58,363 nt of DNA from Moritella dasanensis ArB 0140 (GCF_000276805.1 NZ_AKXQ01000030.1:1-58363); one strand, 5' to 3'; positions 37,085-46,040 are shown, counted from the first letter of the stretch. Numbers and translations are program-made. Notes: generated by a model from the letters alone, not told the origin.

Positions 37085-37927
37085 ATGCTGAGCTACCGCC
37101 ACAGTTTTCATGCTGGCAACTTTGCAGATGTACTTAAACACACCGTTGAAGTACTGATCTTAGAAGCGTTAAAACAAAAGGATACGCCTTTTGTTTATCA
37201 CGATACCCATTCTGCAGCAGGTCGTTATAGCTTATCGAGTGCCAACGCTGAAAAAACAGCTGAGTACGTTGATGGTATCGCACGTATTTGGCAGCAAGGT
37301 GAAGTGCCTGCACCATTAATTCCTTATTTAAATGTGATTAAGCAGATAAATAAAACGTCGAAACTAAAGCATTACCCTGGTTCGCCATTAGTTGCTCGGT
37401 TATTACTACGTGAACAAGATCGCATGCAAATGACAGAGTTACACCCTGCCGATGTGAAATTGTTAGAACAAGAGTTTGCCGGTGATCGTCAAGCGCGAGT
37501 TTTCAAACAAGATGCTTACGACGGGCTGAAAGCTTTGTTACCAGGCCGCGCTAAACGTGGTTTAGTATTGCTTGATCCTTCTTATGAAATCAAAAGCGAG
37601 TACCGTCAAGTAGTGCAAGAAATCGCACAAACTTACCGTCGTTTTGCTACGGGCACATACGCACTTTGGTATCCAATTATTGAACGTCGCACCATTGACC
37701 GCCTTAAGCGTGATTTTGTTGGCACCGGTATTAAGAAGATCTTAGTTATCGAACTTTGTGTAAAAAGTGATACTGAAGAACGCGGTATGACAGGTACTGG
37801 TATGGTCGTGATTAATCCACCGTGGAAGCTGTTCTCGCAAATGGAAGAATTATTACCTTGGTTAACCGAAGAATTGGGTCAAGATAAAAACGCCCACTTC
37901 CGTCTAGAATGGTTAGTACCTGAATAA
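37085..37927 (+). CDS. rlmJ: 23S rRNA (adenine2030-N6)-methyltransferase RlmJ
   Basis: SAM-dependent enzyme modifying A2030 of 23S rRNA. The N-terminus SYRHSFHAGNFADVLKH and the segments YHDTHSAAGRY and PGSPLVARLLLREQD match E. coli RlmJ throughout; length 280, identical. The catalytic motif IV reads DPSYE, whereas E. coli has DPPYE. ATG 37085 follows TTGGAAA. Single gene between the lipoprotein gene (divergent) and the hydrolase. Confidence 0.94.
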   Translation: MLSYRHSFHAGNFADVLKHTVEVLILEALKQKDTPFVYHDTHSAAGRYSLSSANAEKTAEYVDGIARIWQQGEVPAPLIPYLNVIKQINKTSKLKHYPGSPLVARLLLREQDRMQMTELHPADVKLLEQEFAGDRQARVFKQDAYDGLKALLPGRAKRGLVLLDPSYEIKSEYRQVVQEIAQTYRRFATGTYALWYPIIERRTIDRLKRDFVGTGIKKILVIELCVKSDTEERGMTGTGMVVINPPWKLFSQMEELLPWLTEELGQDKNAHFRLEWLVPE

Positions 37928-37936
37928 TCTAAAATA

Positions 37937-37983
37937 AGTATCAAGTTAATAGTATCGAGTTACAGTATCAAGTAATAGTATCG
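37937..37983. repeat. imperfect tandem repeat AGTATCRAGTTA, 3.5 copies
   Basis: AGTATC recurs at 37937, 37951, 37964 and 37977 with similar following bases (periods 14, 13, 13), between rlmJ and the hydrolase. Confidence 0.75.
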
Positions 37984-38006
37984 TTTTGCTCGTGTAACTC
38001 GCGCTG

Positions 38007-38028
38007 GCCTAGGTATTTATACCTAGGC
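38007..38028. promoter_or_regulatory. 22-bp palindrome upstream of the hydrolase gene
   Basis: GCCTAGGTAT (38007-38016) and ATACCTAGGC (38019-38028) with only TT between. Nearly no loop, so more likely a dimer-binding operator than an RNA hairpin. A 13-base tandem duplication (CGCATTAAATAGG then CGCATCAAATAGG, 38028-38053) follows, ending just before the start codon. Assignment as operator is inference. Confidence 0.55.
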
Positions 38029-38059
38029 GCATTAAATAGGCGCATCAAATAGGTAAATT

Positions 38060-38926
38060 ATGAAGCAATGGATCGCAGAACAATTATCAGCACAGGGCGC
38101 TGTCGCTGCAGGATTACCCGCTAAGCACATTGGTGGTGACGGTGAGCATTTGGTATTTTTTCATGCCAATGGTTTCCCGCCAGCTATGTATCAACAAATG
38201 TTACAACCCCTTACTGACACTTATAAAGTCAGCGCTGTTTATCAGCGTCCACTCTGGCCATTACCGGTGCCCGAAGATTTTGATAATTGGCGATTGATGA
38301 TCAACGACGCGTGCCGTTTTATTGCCGCGCAGCCTGAGCCTATTACCTTAGTTGGTCATTCGATGGGTGGCTTAATCAGTATTATTTGTGCGGTACGCGA
38401 ACCAACAAAAGTAAAAAAACTGATTCTACTCGACCCGGTTATTCTCGCGCCCCATCTGATTTGGGTGATGCGAAACCTGCCTGATTTTCTACGTAAAAAA
38501 CTGCCGTTAGTGGAAAAAACATTAAGACGTCCCGATACTTTTGCTAATATTCAACAAGGCTTCGATTTTCATCGTAAGGTGCGTGGCTTTAAAGGTATTT
38601 CCGACAGTGTATTGGCCGATTATATGGCCGAAGGTTTGTATCAAACCGACGACGGTTTCAAACTGAGTTATAGTCGTGAGTGGGAAGCCAGTATTTATCA
38701 GACCGTGCCTTGGGCTTGGTCGAGTATCAACAAATTAACGACTGAGACAGTGGTGATGAGAGGTCGTGACTCTGATACCTTATCGACAGAAGTTGTCACG
38801 CGCTTATTACGTAAACAACCACACATCAAACTGGTTGAAGTGGACGGTGGACATTTGTTCCCATTAGAGCAACCGGTGCAAACTGCTGAGGTTATTCGCC
38901 AGCAGTTAACCATTCATGAAAATTAG
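38060..38926 (+). CDS. alpha/beta hydrolase
   Basis: 288 residues of the alpha/beta hydrolase fold. Oxyanion region FHANGFPP, nucleophile elbow VGHSMGG (serine about 102), acid near GRDSDT and histidine in DGGHLFPLEQP. Substrate cannot be predicted. Ribosome site AGGTAAA. The K+ channel gene begins 6 bases after its stop and its ribosome site overlaps that stop, so the two form an operon. Confidence 0.88.
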   Translation: MKQWIAEQLSAQGAVAAGLPAKHIGGDGEHLVFFHANGFPPAMYQQMLQPLTDTYKVSAVYQRPLWPLPVPEDFDNWRLMINDACRFIAAQPEPITLVGHSMGGLISIICAVREPTKVKKLILLDPVILAPHLIWVMRNLPDFLRKKLPLVEKTLRRPDTFANIQQGFDFHRKVRGFKGISDSVLADYMAEGLYQTDDGFKLSYSREWEASIYQTVPWAWSSINKLTTETVVMRGRDSDTLSTEVVTRLLRKQPHIKLVEVDGGHLFPLEQPVQTAEVIRQQLTIHEN

Positions 38927-38932
38927 GTCCAT

Positions 38933-40009
38933 ATGTATATATCTCGACTGATTAGTTTAGCCTTGCGTAAGCTCACTGCCGAGTTGCGTTGGGCTAATTT
39001 ATTTTTGATTTTTTGCAGCTACTTAGCCGTAGTCTGGGGATTGTTGTGGCTAAGTAATGAAACCGCATTAACCGACCCTCTGACCTTTTTTTATTATACT
39101 GTGGTGGTGATTAGTACGGTTGGTTTTGGTGATCTTTCGCCAAGCACGGCAAGTGGACAATTGGTCGTTGCGCTTATTCAGATCCCGTTTGGGTTGTTAA
39201 TTTTTGGTGCGGCGATTGGTAAAACAACGCAAGCCATTGTCGCTATTGCAAGGAAAGGTATGAACGGAAAAAAAGATTTTAGTACTTACAGCGATCATAT
39301 TTTAATTTTAGGTTGGCGTGCGCATCGCACTAAACGCATTTTAGAATTGATATTGGCAGATAAAAAACGTCATCAACGCAAAATTATTTTATGTGTTGAG
39401 CGTGATATGAGCCATCCGTTCCCGCAAATGCTGGATGTTGAATTTGCGAAGCTGGAGTCGTTTACGCATAAAGATGAGTTAACGCGTATTGCCATGGCAC
39501 AAGCGAGTTCGATTATTGTCGATGGCGAGAATGATGAAATGACGCTATCAATGGCATTAAGTGCGTCTTCAAACGCATCAAAACAGGCGCATATTAGTGC
39601 TTATTTCCATGAAGAAAGTAAAGCCGAGTTATTGCGTGCGCATTGCCCTAATGTTGAATGTGCAAGCTCACGCCATGCCGAAATTTTAGTGCGTACCATG
39701 CAATCACCCGGTGCCAGCATTCTGCATGAACAACTGTTTTCAACGTTAGACGAAGCGACGTTATATTGCTTAACATTAGACAATATACCGGAAATGACCG
39801 TCGGCGATGTGTTTCAGCCACTGCGCGAAAAATACGGTATGACCTTGATGGCGATTGCTGATGATGAAAAAGGTGGCGGTTTTAAATTAAACCCTGATAT
39901 GGATACGCAGTTGTATGCTGGACAAATACTACATTATATAGCCAATGAACGGATCCGTAAGCAAGAGATCAATTGGGTTGATGTGTTATTGCTGAAAATA
40001 GAAAAATAG
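38933..40009 (+). CDS. two-helix K+ channel with RCK (TrkA-N-like) domain
   Basis: 358 residues. Two transmembrane helices (about 22-40 and 74-96) flank a pore loop with the selectivity filter TVGFGD (residues 62-67), the signature of K+ channels. The cytoplasmic part begins with a Rossmann-like RCK domain (DHILILGWRAHRTKRILELIL), atypical in that GWRAHR replaces the usual GxGxxG. It resembles the Kch/MthK type. An A-rich 8-base tandem repeat covers the stop codon (39994-40023). Confidence 0.87.
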   Translation: MYISRLISLALRKLTAELRWANLFLIFCSYLAVVWGLLWLSNETALTDPLTFFYYTVVVISTVGFGDLSPSTASGQLVVALIQIPFGLLIFGAAIGKTTQAIVAIARKGMNGKKDFSTYSDHILILGWRAHRTKRILELILADKKRHQRKIILCVERDMSHPFPQMLDVEFAKLESFTHKDELTRIAMAQASSIIVDGENDEMTLSMALSASSNASKQAHISAYFHEESKAELLRAHCPNVECASSRHAEILVRTMQSPGASILHEQLFSTLDEATLYCLTLDNIPEMTVGDVFQPLREKYGMTLMAIADDEKGGGFKLNPDMDTQLYAGQILHYIANERIRKQEINWVDVLLLKIEK

Positions 40010-40023
40010 AAAAATAGAAAAAG
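39994..40023. repeat. tandem repeat of GAAAAATA across the channel gene stop codon
   Basis: GAAAATA, GAAAAATA, GAAAAATA, GAAAAAG in succession. A change of unit number would shift the frame at the end and alter the C-terminus. Confidence 0.8.
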
Positions 40024-40040
40024 AAGTAGGAAGGGAATAC

Positions 40041-40094
40041 CTGATACTGTTAGCCATGTTTTGTGTTAATCACAGCCTGTGCTAACAGTATCAG
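40041..40094. terminator. long inverted repeat between channel gene and ubiK
   Basis: CTGATACTGTTAGC (40041-40054) and GCTAACAGTATCAG (40081-40094) are perfect reverse complements. An inner TGTG/CACA hairpin (40062-40074) could form in the loop. It lies between convergent genes and probably ends transcription, but lacks a good U-tract on both strands. Confidence 0.55.
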
Positions 40095-40103
40095 ATAGAT
40101 GAA

Positions 40104-40340
40104 CTATTTTTCTAGTGCTGTTAGACGTGCTTCTAATGCCGCTAACTTTTCACGGGTGCGTAATAGCACTTTAGTTTGCACTTCAAATTCTTCGCGGTTA
40201 ACCAGATCAAGTTTGTTCAGTTGTGATTGCAATACTTGATGGATCTTCTTTTCGACTTCAGATCCTAACGATTTAACGCTGCTTGGTAATGATTCATGTA
40301 TTTGCTTCGCGATTTCTTCTAATTTTTGTGGCTTGATCAT
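40104..40340 (-). CDS. ubiK: ubiquinone biosynthesis accessory factor UbiK (YqiC/BMFP)
   Basis: 78-residue protein with an amphipathic N-terminus ([19 protein letters not shown]) and a C-terminal coiled coil ([29 protein letters not shown], read in two parts), the exact layout of YqiC/UbiK. It assists aerobic ubiquinone synthesis together with UbiJ. AGGTG upstream of ATG. Not next to other ubi genes. Confidence 0.92.
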   Translation of the reverse strand: MIKPQKLEEIAKQIHESLPSSVKSLGSEVEKKIHQVLQSQLNKLDLVNREEFEVQTKVLLRTREKLAALEARLTALEK

Positions 40341-40433
40341 ACGGCACCTAATTACGAGTGAGTTTAACGAGTCTTAATGAGACGCTAATGTTGCTTGTTG
40401 TTAGTCTAGCATTTTAATTATCGATTAATCGAC

Positions 40434-41045
40434 CTAAAATGACTGCTGAAAATTGATCAGTGGTAATATTTTGACGACACCGTTTTCTGCATAATTTAAT
40501 AAACCAATCTGCAAACCTTGTAAGTTTTCGGTCATATTAAAAATACCAATTTGAAATTTTGCAGTTTTGGCATAATTCATCACACCAAAATCCACCAATG
40601 ATAATTTCTCACTGTAGTTTATCAGGCCGATATTGGCGCCTGCGACTGTTTTGGATAAATTAACCATGGCGAAATTGACGCCTTTTACATGGGTAGTATT
40701 GTTTACTAACGCCATGTTGAAACCAGTGTCATGGCCTAAATGCCAATTGAATAAGCTAAATGCTGCACCAGAGAACTCATTATTTACTTTACTCGCGCCC
40801 AGTAATAAATTGAAACTGACACCTTCAAGCTTATCAACTTCGGATAAACCCAATACTGCCATATCAAAACCTTGTACTGTTTCTGTTTGACCATGAAACA
40901 GGGCAAGGCGGAAACCATCAACGTCTTGACCTGCTGGTGCGTTAAGGCCGACTGTTGAAAATTGCGCTGGTAGTTCATTGGCAATCGCAGCCTGGCTTAA
41001 GCTTAACGTAGCTAGTACTGCCAAACATATTTTTTTGAATCCCAT
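40434..41045 (-). CDS. exported protein with short beta repeats (LA_2272-like)
   Basis: Signal peptide (MGFKKICLAVLATLSLSQAAIA), then about eight repeats of 20-22 residues of the form G-x-N-x-A/G-x-x-N: GFNMALVNNT, GVNFAMVNLS, GANIGLINYS, VDFGVMNYA, FQIGIFNMT, LQIGLLNYA. The pattern resembles surface repeat proteins seen in Leptospira (LA_2272) and in marine gammaproteobacteria. 203 residues. It suggests a beta-solenoid or small barrel at the outer membrane or periplasm. Function unknown. Start has GGAG upstream. Confidence 0.78.
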   Translation of the reverse strand: MGFKKICLAVLATLSLSQAAIANELPAQFSTVGLNAPAGQDVDGFRLALFHGQTETVQGFDMAVLGLSEVDKLEGVSFNLLLGASKVNNEFSGAAFSLFNWHLGHDTGFNMALVNNTTHVKGVNFAMVNLSKTVAGANIGLINYSEKLSLVDFGVMNYAKTAKFQIGIFNMTENLQGLQIGLLNYAENGVVKILPLINFQQSF

Positions 41046-41169
41046 GAAAACTCCATATTAACAATGATGAGGGAAATAATGTGTGCTCGATTATAGCGGA
41101 ATTCGTCCGCGGGTCTTAATCATATTTTATTTTGCTTTCATCAACTTTGACTGCGGCGCTGATAATGCC

Positions 41170-42048
41170 TTAGGGCTTGACCATGTTAAAAAATTCAGTG
41201 ATCACCGGTTCGTCAAAGCGTTTACGCTGACAGCATAACCCCAGATCAAAGGGCTCAATTTTATTGCTGTTCTCAAAGGTTAATACCCGATCGCGAACGG
41301 GGCTGTTATCGACTACCACGGCAGGCGCAATACCGACGCCTAATCCTAGCGCCACCATGCTGACAATCGCTTCATGACCCGCAACCGTGGCATAAATACT
41401 CGGTTTAATCTTCATCTGCTTAAACCATTTATCAATACGCTTACGCGCGGGGCCGTGTTCAGGCAGGATAAATGGCACTGCATTCCAGTCAATATTGTCC
41501 TGCATGATTTGTTGCTGCACTTGGCAAGAAATCACCGGGGTAATGATAGAAAGCGGAACTTTGGCTATCTCGACAAACTTTAAACGATTAGATATTTGGT
41601 CAGGATGCGCAGCAATGGCAATATCAATGCTTTCTTCATCAACGAGTTGCATGCCCATTGCGGCATCACCGGTGATTAGCTTTAGCTCTACATTCGGGTG
41701 CAGTAAGCGGAATTTGTCTAATATAGGCGGCAAATGACTGTAGGCAGCGGTGACTGAACAAAAGATTTTAAGTTCACCATCGAGTTCGCCACTGTGACTG
41801 CTAAGGTCGGCTTTCAGTTGCGTCCAGTTTTCGAGGGTTTGCTGGGCAAAACTACGCAGGCGTTTTCCGCTTTCTGTTAATGCGACGGATCTATTATCAC
41901 GGGTAAAGATTTGGCTGCCAACGGATTCTTCTAATCGCTGCATAGTGCGCGTCAGTGTCGACGTGCTGACATGCATCGCCTCTGCGGTTTTACCAAAGTG
42001 CAATGTGCTGGCTAAATGTAAAAAAAGTTGTAGTGAGCGAATGTCCAT
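41170..42048 (-). CDS. ilvY: LysR-type activator IlvY
   Basis: Activator of ilvC that responds to acetolactate/acetohydroxybutyrate. N-terminal HTH (MDIRSLQLFLHLASTLHFGK start) and an effector domain with the segment FCSVTAAYSHLPPILDKFR, which is nearly identical in E. coli IlvY, as is YATVAGHEAIVSMVALGLGVG. 292 residues. AGGA upstream. It is divergent from ilvC, the conserved arrangement. Confidence 0.95.
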   Translation of the reverse strand: MDIRSLQLFLHLASTLHFGKTAEAMHVSTSTLTRTMQRLEESVGSQIFTRDNRSVALTESGKRLRSFAQQTLENWTQLKADLSSHSGELDGELKIFCSVTAAYSHLPPILDKFRLLHPNVELKLITGDAAMGMQLVDEESIDIAIAAHPDQISNRLKFVEIAKVPLSIITPVISCQVQQQIMQDNIDWNAVPFILPEHGPARKRIDKWFKQMKIKPSIYATVAGHEAIVSMVALGLGVGIAPAVVVDNSPVRDRVLTFENSNKIEPFDLGLCCQRKRFDEPVITEFFNMVKP

Positions 42049-42257
42049 ATTGACTTTTTCCTGACCGTATAATGTTTATATATTGTTATTATTAGCTTTA
42101 TTATTGCGACTAATATTTTTTTTCAAAAAAACGACTAGCGCTAAAATAGGGTAAAAAACTGTTTATGCTTTGATCTGTGAAGTATTTGTATGCCCAGTCT
42201 CTGTTTCACTATTTTAAAAGCTGATATTAACCTATTTCGCATTGGATAAATGGTTAC

Positions 42258-42274
42258 GTTGCATAAAATGCAAC
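42258..42274. promoter_or_regulatory. candidate IlvY operator
   Basis: GTTGCAT AAA ATGCAAC, a perfect 7-bp inverted repeat containing the LysR-type T-N11-A pattern, in the ilvY-ilvC intergenic region (42049-42391). Exact promoter boxes were not placed. Nothing else is visible in this region. Confidence 0.6.
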
Positions 42275-42391
42275 ACTGTATTGTAAATATATCATTTCCA
42301 GCAATGAGTAACTTAGCATATAGTGAATACATAGCGCATCACTGGAGTAGTGATGGCACATTTAAATTATTAAATTCTCATGGAGAGCAGC

Positions 42392-43867
42392 ATGGCTAAC
42401 TATTTTAACACTTTAAACTTACGCCAACAGTTAGAGCAACTAGGCAAATGTCGTTTTATGGATCGCAGTGAATTTACTGACGGTTGTAACTTCATTAAAG
42501 ATTGGAACATAGTAGTAGTCGGTTGTGGCGCGCAAGGTCTTAACCAAGGCCTAAACATGCGTGATTCTGGTCTTAATATTTCTTATGCATTACGTGGCGC
42601 AGCAATTACTGAAAAACGTCAATCTTTCCTAAATGCATCTGAAAATGGTTTCGTTGTAGATACATACGAAAACTTAATCCCACAAGCGGATCTAGTATTA
42701 AACCTGACTCCTGATAAACAGCATTCAAATGTTGTTGAAACTATCATGCCGTTGATGAAACAAGATTCAACGCTAGCTTACTCGCACGGTTTCAACATCG
42801 TTGAGGAAGGCATGCAAGTTCGTAAAGACATTACAGTAGTTATGGTTGCACCTAAGTGTCCTGGTTCTGAAGTACGTGAAGAATACAAACGTGGTTTCGG
42901 TGTTCCAACACTAATCGCTGTTCACCCTGAAAATGATCCAAAAGGTGACGGTCTTGCGATTGCTAAAGCATACGCATCTGCTACAGGTGGCGATCGTGCT
43001 GGTGTTCTTGAGTCTTCGTTTGTTGCTGAAGTTAAATCTGACCTTATGGGTGAGCAAACTATCCTGTGCGGTATGTTACAAACAGGCGCAATCCTAGCAT
43101 TTGATAAAATGGTTGCTGACGGTAAGTCACCAGCATACGCAGGTAAATTGATTCAGTTCGGTTGGGAAACAATCACTGAAGCACTTAAGTATGGCGGCAT
43201 CACTAACATGATGGATCGTCTATCTAACCCTGCTAAAATTAAAGCCTTCGAAATGGCTGAAGAAATGAAAACGACTCTTCGCCCATTATTTGAAAAGCAC
43301 ATGGACGACATCATCACGGGTCACTTCTCATCAACGATGATGGCTGACTGGTCAAACGATGACGTTAACCTGCTTAAATGGCGTAAAGAGACTGGCGAAA
43401 CTGCATTCGAGAACTACCCAGAATCAGACATCGTTATTGACGAACAAGAATTCTTCGACAACGGTACATTATTCGTAGCTATGATTAAAACGGGTGTTGA
43501 ACTAGCATTCGAAAGCATGGTTGCTTCTGGTATCGTTGACGAGTCTGCATACTACGAGTCACTACATGAAACGCCGTTAATCGCGAACACGATTGCACGT
43601 AAGCGTTTATATGAAATGAACGTTGTTATCTCTGATACAGCTGAATACGGTTGTTACCTATTTGCTCATGAAGCGGGTCCACAACTACGTGACTACGTAA
43701 ATGCGCTACCAACTGAATTGATGGGTTCTGCATTCACTGCTGAATCTAACAGTGTTGATAATGCTCGTTTAATTGATGTGAATGAAGAAATCCGTAATCA
43801 CCCTGTAGAAGTTATCGGTAAGAAACTTCGTGGCTACATGTCAGACATGAAAAAAATCGTTGGCTAA
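42392..43867 (+). CDS. ilvC: ketol-acid reductoisomerase IlvC (class II)
   Basis: NADPH-dependent isomeroreductase, second step of valine/isoleucine synthesis. N-terminal [28 protein letters not shown] and the NADPH loop [20 protein letters not shown] are typical of the long plant/enteric class II form. 491 residues, identical in length to E. coli. ATG 42392 with GGAGAG upstream. Strong codon bias suggests high expression. Confidence 0.97.
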   Translation: MANYFNTLNLRQQLEQLGKCRFMDRSEFTDGCNFIKDWNIVVVGCGAQGLNQGLNMRDSGLNISYALRGAAITEKRQSFLNASENGFVVDTYENLIPQADLVLNLTPDKQHSNVVETIMPLMKQDSTLAYSHGFNIVEEGMQVRKDITVVMVAPKCPGSEVREEYKRGFGVPTLIAVHPENDPKGDGLAIAKAYASATGGDRAGVLESSFVAEVKSDLMGEQTILCGMLQTGAILAFDKMVADGKSPAYAGKLIQFGWETITEALKYGGITNMMDRLSNPAKIKAFEMAEEMKTTLRPLFEKHMDDIITGHFSSTMMADWSNDDVNLLKWRKETGETAFENYPESDIVIDEQEFFDNGTLFVAMIKTGVELAFESMVASGIVDESAYYESLHETPLIANTIARKRLYEMNVVISDTAEYGCYLFAHEAGPQLRDYVNALPTELMGSAFTAESNSVDNARLIDVNEEIRNHPVEVIGKKLRGYMSDMKKIVG

Positions 43868-43899
43868 TACCTGATGTAACCATCAAGGTGTAGTTAATC

Positions 43900-43937
43900 A
43901 AGCCCGCTAAACATGACGATGTTTAGCGGGCTTTTTT
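43900..43937 (+). terminator. terminator after ilvC
   Basis: AAGCCCGCTAAACAT (43900-43914) pairs perfectly with ATGTTTAGCGGGCTT (43919-43933) around GACG, followed by T-run. Confidence 0.95.
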
Positions 43938-44059
43938 GTGTCTGGTGATTTCTATTTTAAGGGCTGAATAAGTTAAACTCGGGTGTTTCTCTGTGTTTTA
44001 TCAGCAGCAAGAATGCATCCAAGTAGTATGTACTCTTGCCATACAGAAGCGGGGGGAAA

Positions 44060-44809
44060 TTAAAGCGCGTAAGTCGCCATTAAATACTTCACTATCGCTT
44101 TAGACTCAAACATATCCACATCGGTATTAGGATCTTTCAAGAAGGGTACTTGTACTGTGCCATGTTCCGCAAAAAACGCACTACGCTTGGTTTCTGGTAA
44201 CGGTGTATATTCACCAGGGCTTAAACGTCTTGTTGCAGGACCCAGTTCACCAAAGCTTTGCTTGCCTAAGTTCACCAACAAATACGGTAGTTCTAATTCA
44301 CACAAGGTTTCACGAACTGGACGAGAATAAGGGCTACTTTCAAAGCTATATAAAACCAGCGGGTCAGTTGGTTCGATTGCGGGTGTTTTTGTCTTACCTG
44401 CATTAAAACGAATTAACGATGCTGTTGTTGAACTCGCATAGTTAAACAGATTAGCGCGTAATCGGATCGGCGCGCTGCAATTGCCATAATGCTTGTATAA
44501 ATAAGTGATGATCTCAGACGCAGAGTTGAGGATAGTTTGGGTATTTTTATCGATCAGGAACGGAATTTTATCTGTGCTATACATTTCTCGTAGCTGTTGC
44601 TTATGACGCTCTCCGCCTTTTGGACAAGGAATAATAAGCACATCCAAATTCAATTCTGAAATTGCTTCACGTACTAAGCGACATAGTGGGTCGGATTCAT
44701 TATCATACATGATTAACGGATCTTGCTCATTAATCGTGGTTTTTGCTGCTTTGGTGCCAGCCCATAAACGTGTTTGTGAAGCCAGTGCAGAAGTCAGTAG
44801 ATTAAACAT
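44060..44809 (-). CDS. tandem thioredoxin-fold (GST N-domain-like) protein
   Basis: 249 residues made of two similar glutathione S-transferase N-terminal-like domains: repeat 1 (about 30-112, LIMYDNESDPLCRLVREAISEL) and repeat 2 (about 146-249, starting LVLYSFESSPYSRPVRETLCEL). Each matches the glutaredoxin-like pattern, with the SxPxxRxVRE segment where glutaredoxins have CPxC. Repeat 1 has a single cysteine there (DPLC), repeat 2 none. No GST C-terminal domain is present. The exact activity is unknown. Confidence 0.8.
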   Translation of the reverse strand: MFNLLTSALASQTRLWAGTKAAKTTINEQDPLIMYDNESDPLCRLVREAISELNLDVLIIPCPKGGERHKQQLREMYSTDKIPFLIDKNTQTILNSASEIITYLYKHYGNCSAPIRLRANLFNYASSTTASLIRFNAGKTKTPAIEPTDPLVLYSFESSPYSRPVRETLCELELPYLLVNLGKQSFGELGPATRRLSPGEYTPLPETKRSAFFAEHGTVQVPFLKDPNTDVDMFESKAIVKYLMATYAL

Positions 44810-44920
44810 AGCGTAAATCCGTTAAATTAAAACCTCATCTTAAATGCACAAATTTGAAAAAGCTGTCTAGTCTGGCCCTCAATAATACGTTTCTGATGAA
44901 AGTGTTATTGACTGCAAACT

Positions 44921-44948
44921 TTGTGTTATCGAACTGAATCAGTATAAT
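44921..44948 (+). promoter_or_regulatory. candidate tcdA promoter
   Basis: TTGTGT (44921-44926), 16 bases, TATAAT (44943-44948), 28 bases before the tcdA start codon. Confidence 0.5.
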
Positions 44949-44976
44949 GCGTTTTTTGCTTGATTTAGGGTAAGGT

Positions 44977-45786
44977 ATGTCAGCTGAATATGACAATCGT
45001 TTTAGTGGTATTGCGCGTTTATATGGCGTTAAGGCACTGCAATTTTTTAGTCAAGCGCATGTATGTGTGATTGGTATTGGTGGTGTGGGTTCTTGGGCTG
45101 CTGAAACTTTAGCGCGTTCAGGTATCGGCAAGATAACCCTGATCGACATGGATGATATTTGTGTGACTAATACCAACCGTCAAATTCATGCCTTAAAAGA
45201 CACTATCGGTAAGCAGAAAATTGATGTAATGGCTGAACGTATTCGTGCCATTAATCCAGAATGTATCGTGAATCCAATCGATGACTTTATCACTGTCGAT
45301 GATGTTGGCCTACACATAAGCAAAGATTTCGACTACGTAATTGATGCGATTGATAGCGTACGTTCAAAAACGGCACTATTAGCACACTGTAATCGCCAAA
45401 AAATAAAATGCATTACCATTGGCGCTGCGGGTGGTCAAATTGATCCAACCCAAATCCAAGTACTGGATTTATCAAGAACAAATCAAGATCCATTAGCGGC
45501 TAAAGTGCGTTCTGATCTGCGTCGTTTACATAACTTCAGTAAAAACCCAACGAGTCGCTTTGGTATTGAATGTGTCTTCTCGACCGAGCAATTAATTTAC
45601 CCGGGAACCGATGGCGAAGTATGTTCGACCAAGAACTTTCTTGACGGCGCTACAGGCATGGATTGTTCAAGTGGCTTCGGTTCTTCAACCGCTGTGACGG
45701 CCAGTTTTGGTTTAATCGCCGCTTCACGGGTATTGAAAAAATTAGCCGAACGAGAAGCACGTTATCGACCTGAAGAAGCTAGTTAA
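44977..45786 (+). CDS. tcdA: tRNA threonylcarbamoyladenosine dehydratase TcdA (CsdL)
   Basis: E1-like (ThiF/MoeB fold) enzyme that cyclises t6A37 in tRNA to ct6A using ATP. Nucleotide loop VIGIGGVGSWAAETLARSGIG, DMDDICVTNTNRQ, and C-terminal TGMDCSSGFGSS. 269 residues, same size as E. coli (268). Ribosome site AGGGTAAGG. Its sulfur-transfer partners CsdE and CsdA occur further along in the window. Confidence 0.95.
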   Translation: MSAEYDNRFSGIARLYGVKALQFFSQAHVCVIGIGGVGSWAAETLARSGIGKITLIDMDDICVTNTNRQIHALKDTIGKQKIDVMAERIRAINPECIVNPIDDFITVDDVGLHISKDFDYVIDAIDSVRSKTALLAHCNRQKIKCITIGAAGGQIDPTQIQVLDLSRTNQDPLAAKVRSDLRRLHNFSKNPTSRFGIECVFSTEQLIYPGTDGEVCSTKNFLDGATGMDCSSGFGSSTAVTASFGLIAASRVLKKLAEREARYRPEEAS

Positions 45787-45829
45787 CATATCCGTTTAAC
45801 TAATACGGTTAAGCGCTGACGCGTGATTG

Positions 45830-45866
45830 AAACCAGTGGGTACTCCTTGTATTCACTGGTTTTATT
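45830..45866 (+). terminator. probable terminator after tcdA
   Basis: AAACCAGTG (45830-45838) pairs with CACTGGTTT (45854-45862) around a 15-base loop, followed by TTATT. Confidence 0.55.
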
Positions 45867-46040
45867 GTATTCAAAGCCATCCTCAATTTTGACCTATCTA
45901 AAATCCTTATTCATCACCGTTAACTTACTGTACTTACCTTAAACCTTTACCTTATGGCATCGTTAATACAACTCGTTGCTTTCAAGATTGCTTAGGTTTG
46001 ACTGCGCTAAATTCGGTTATGTTAATAACTTGTGATACAA

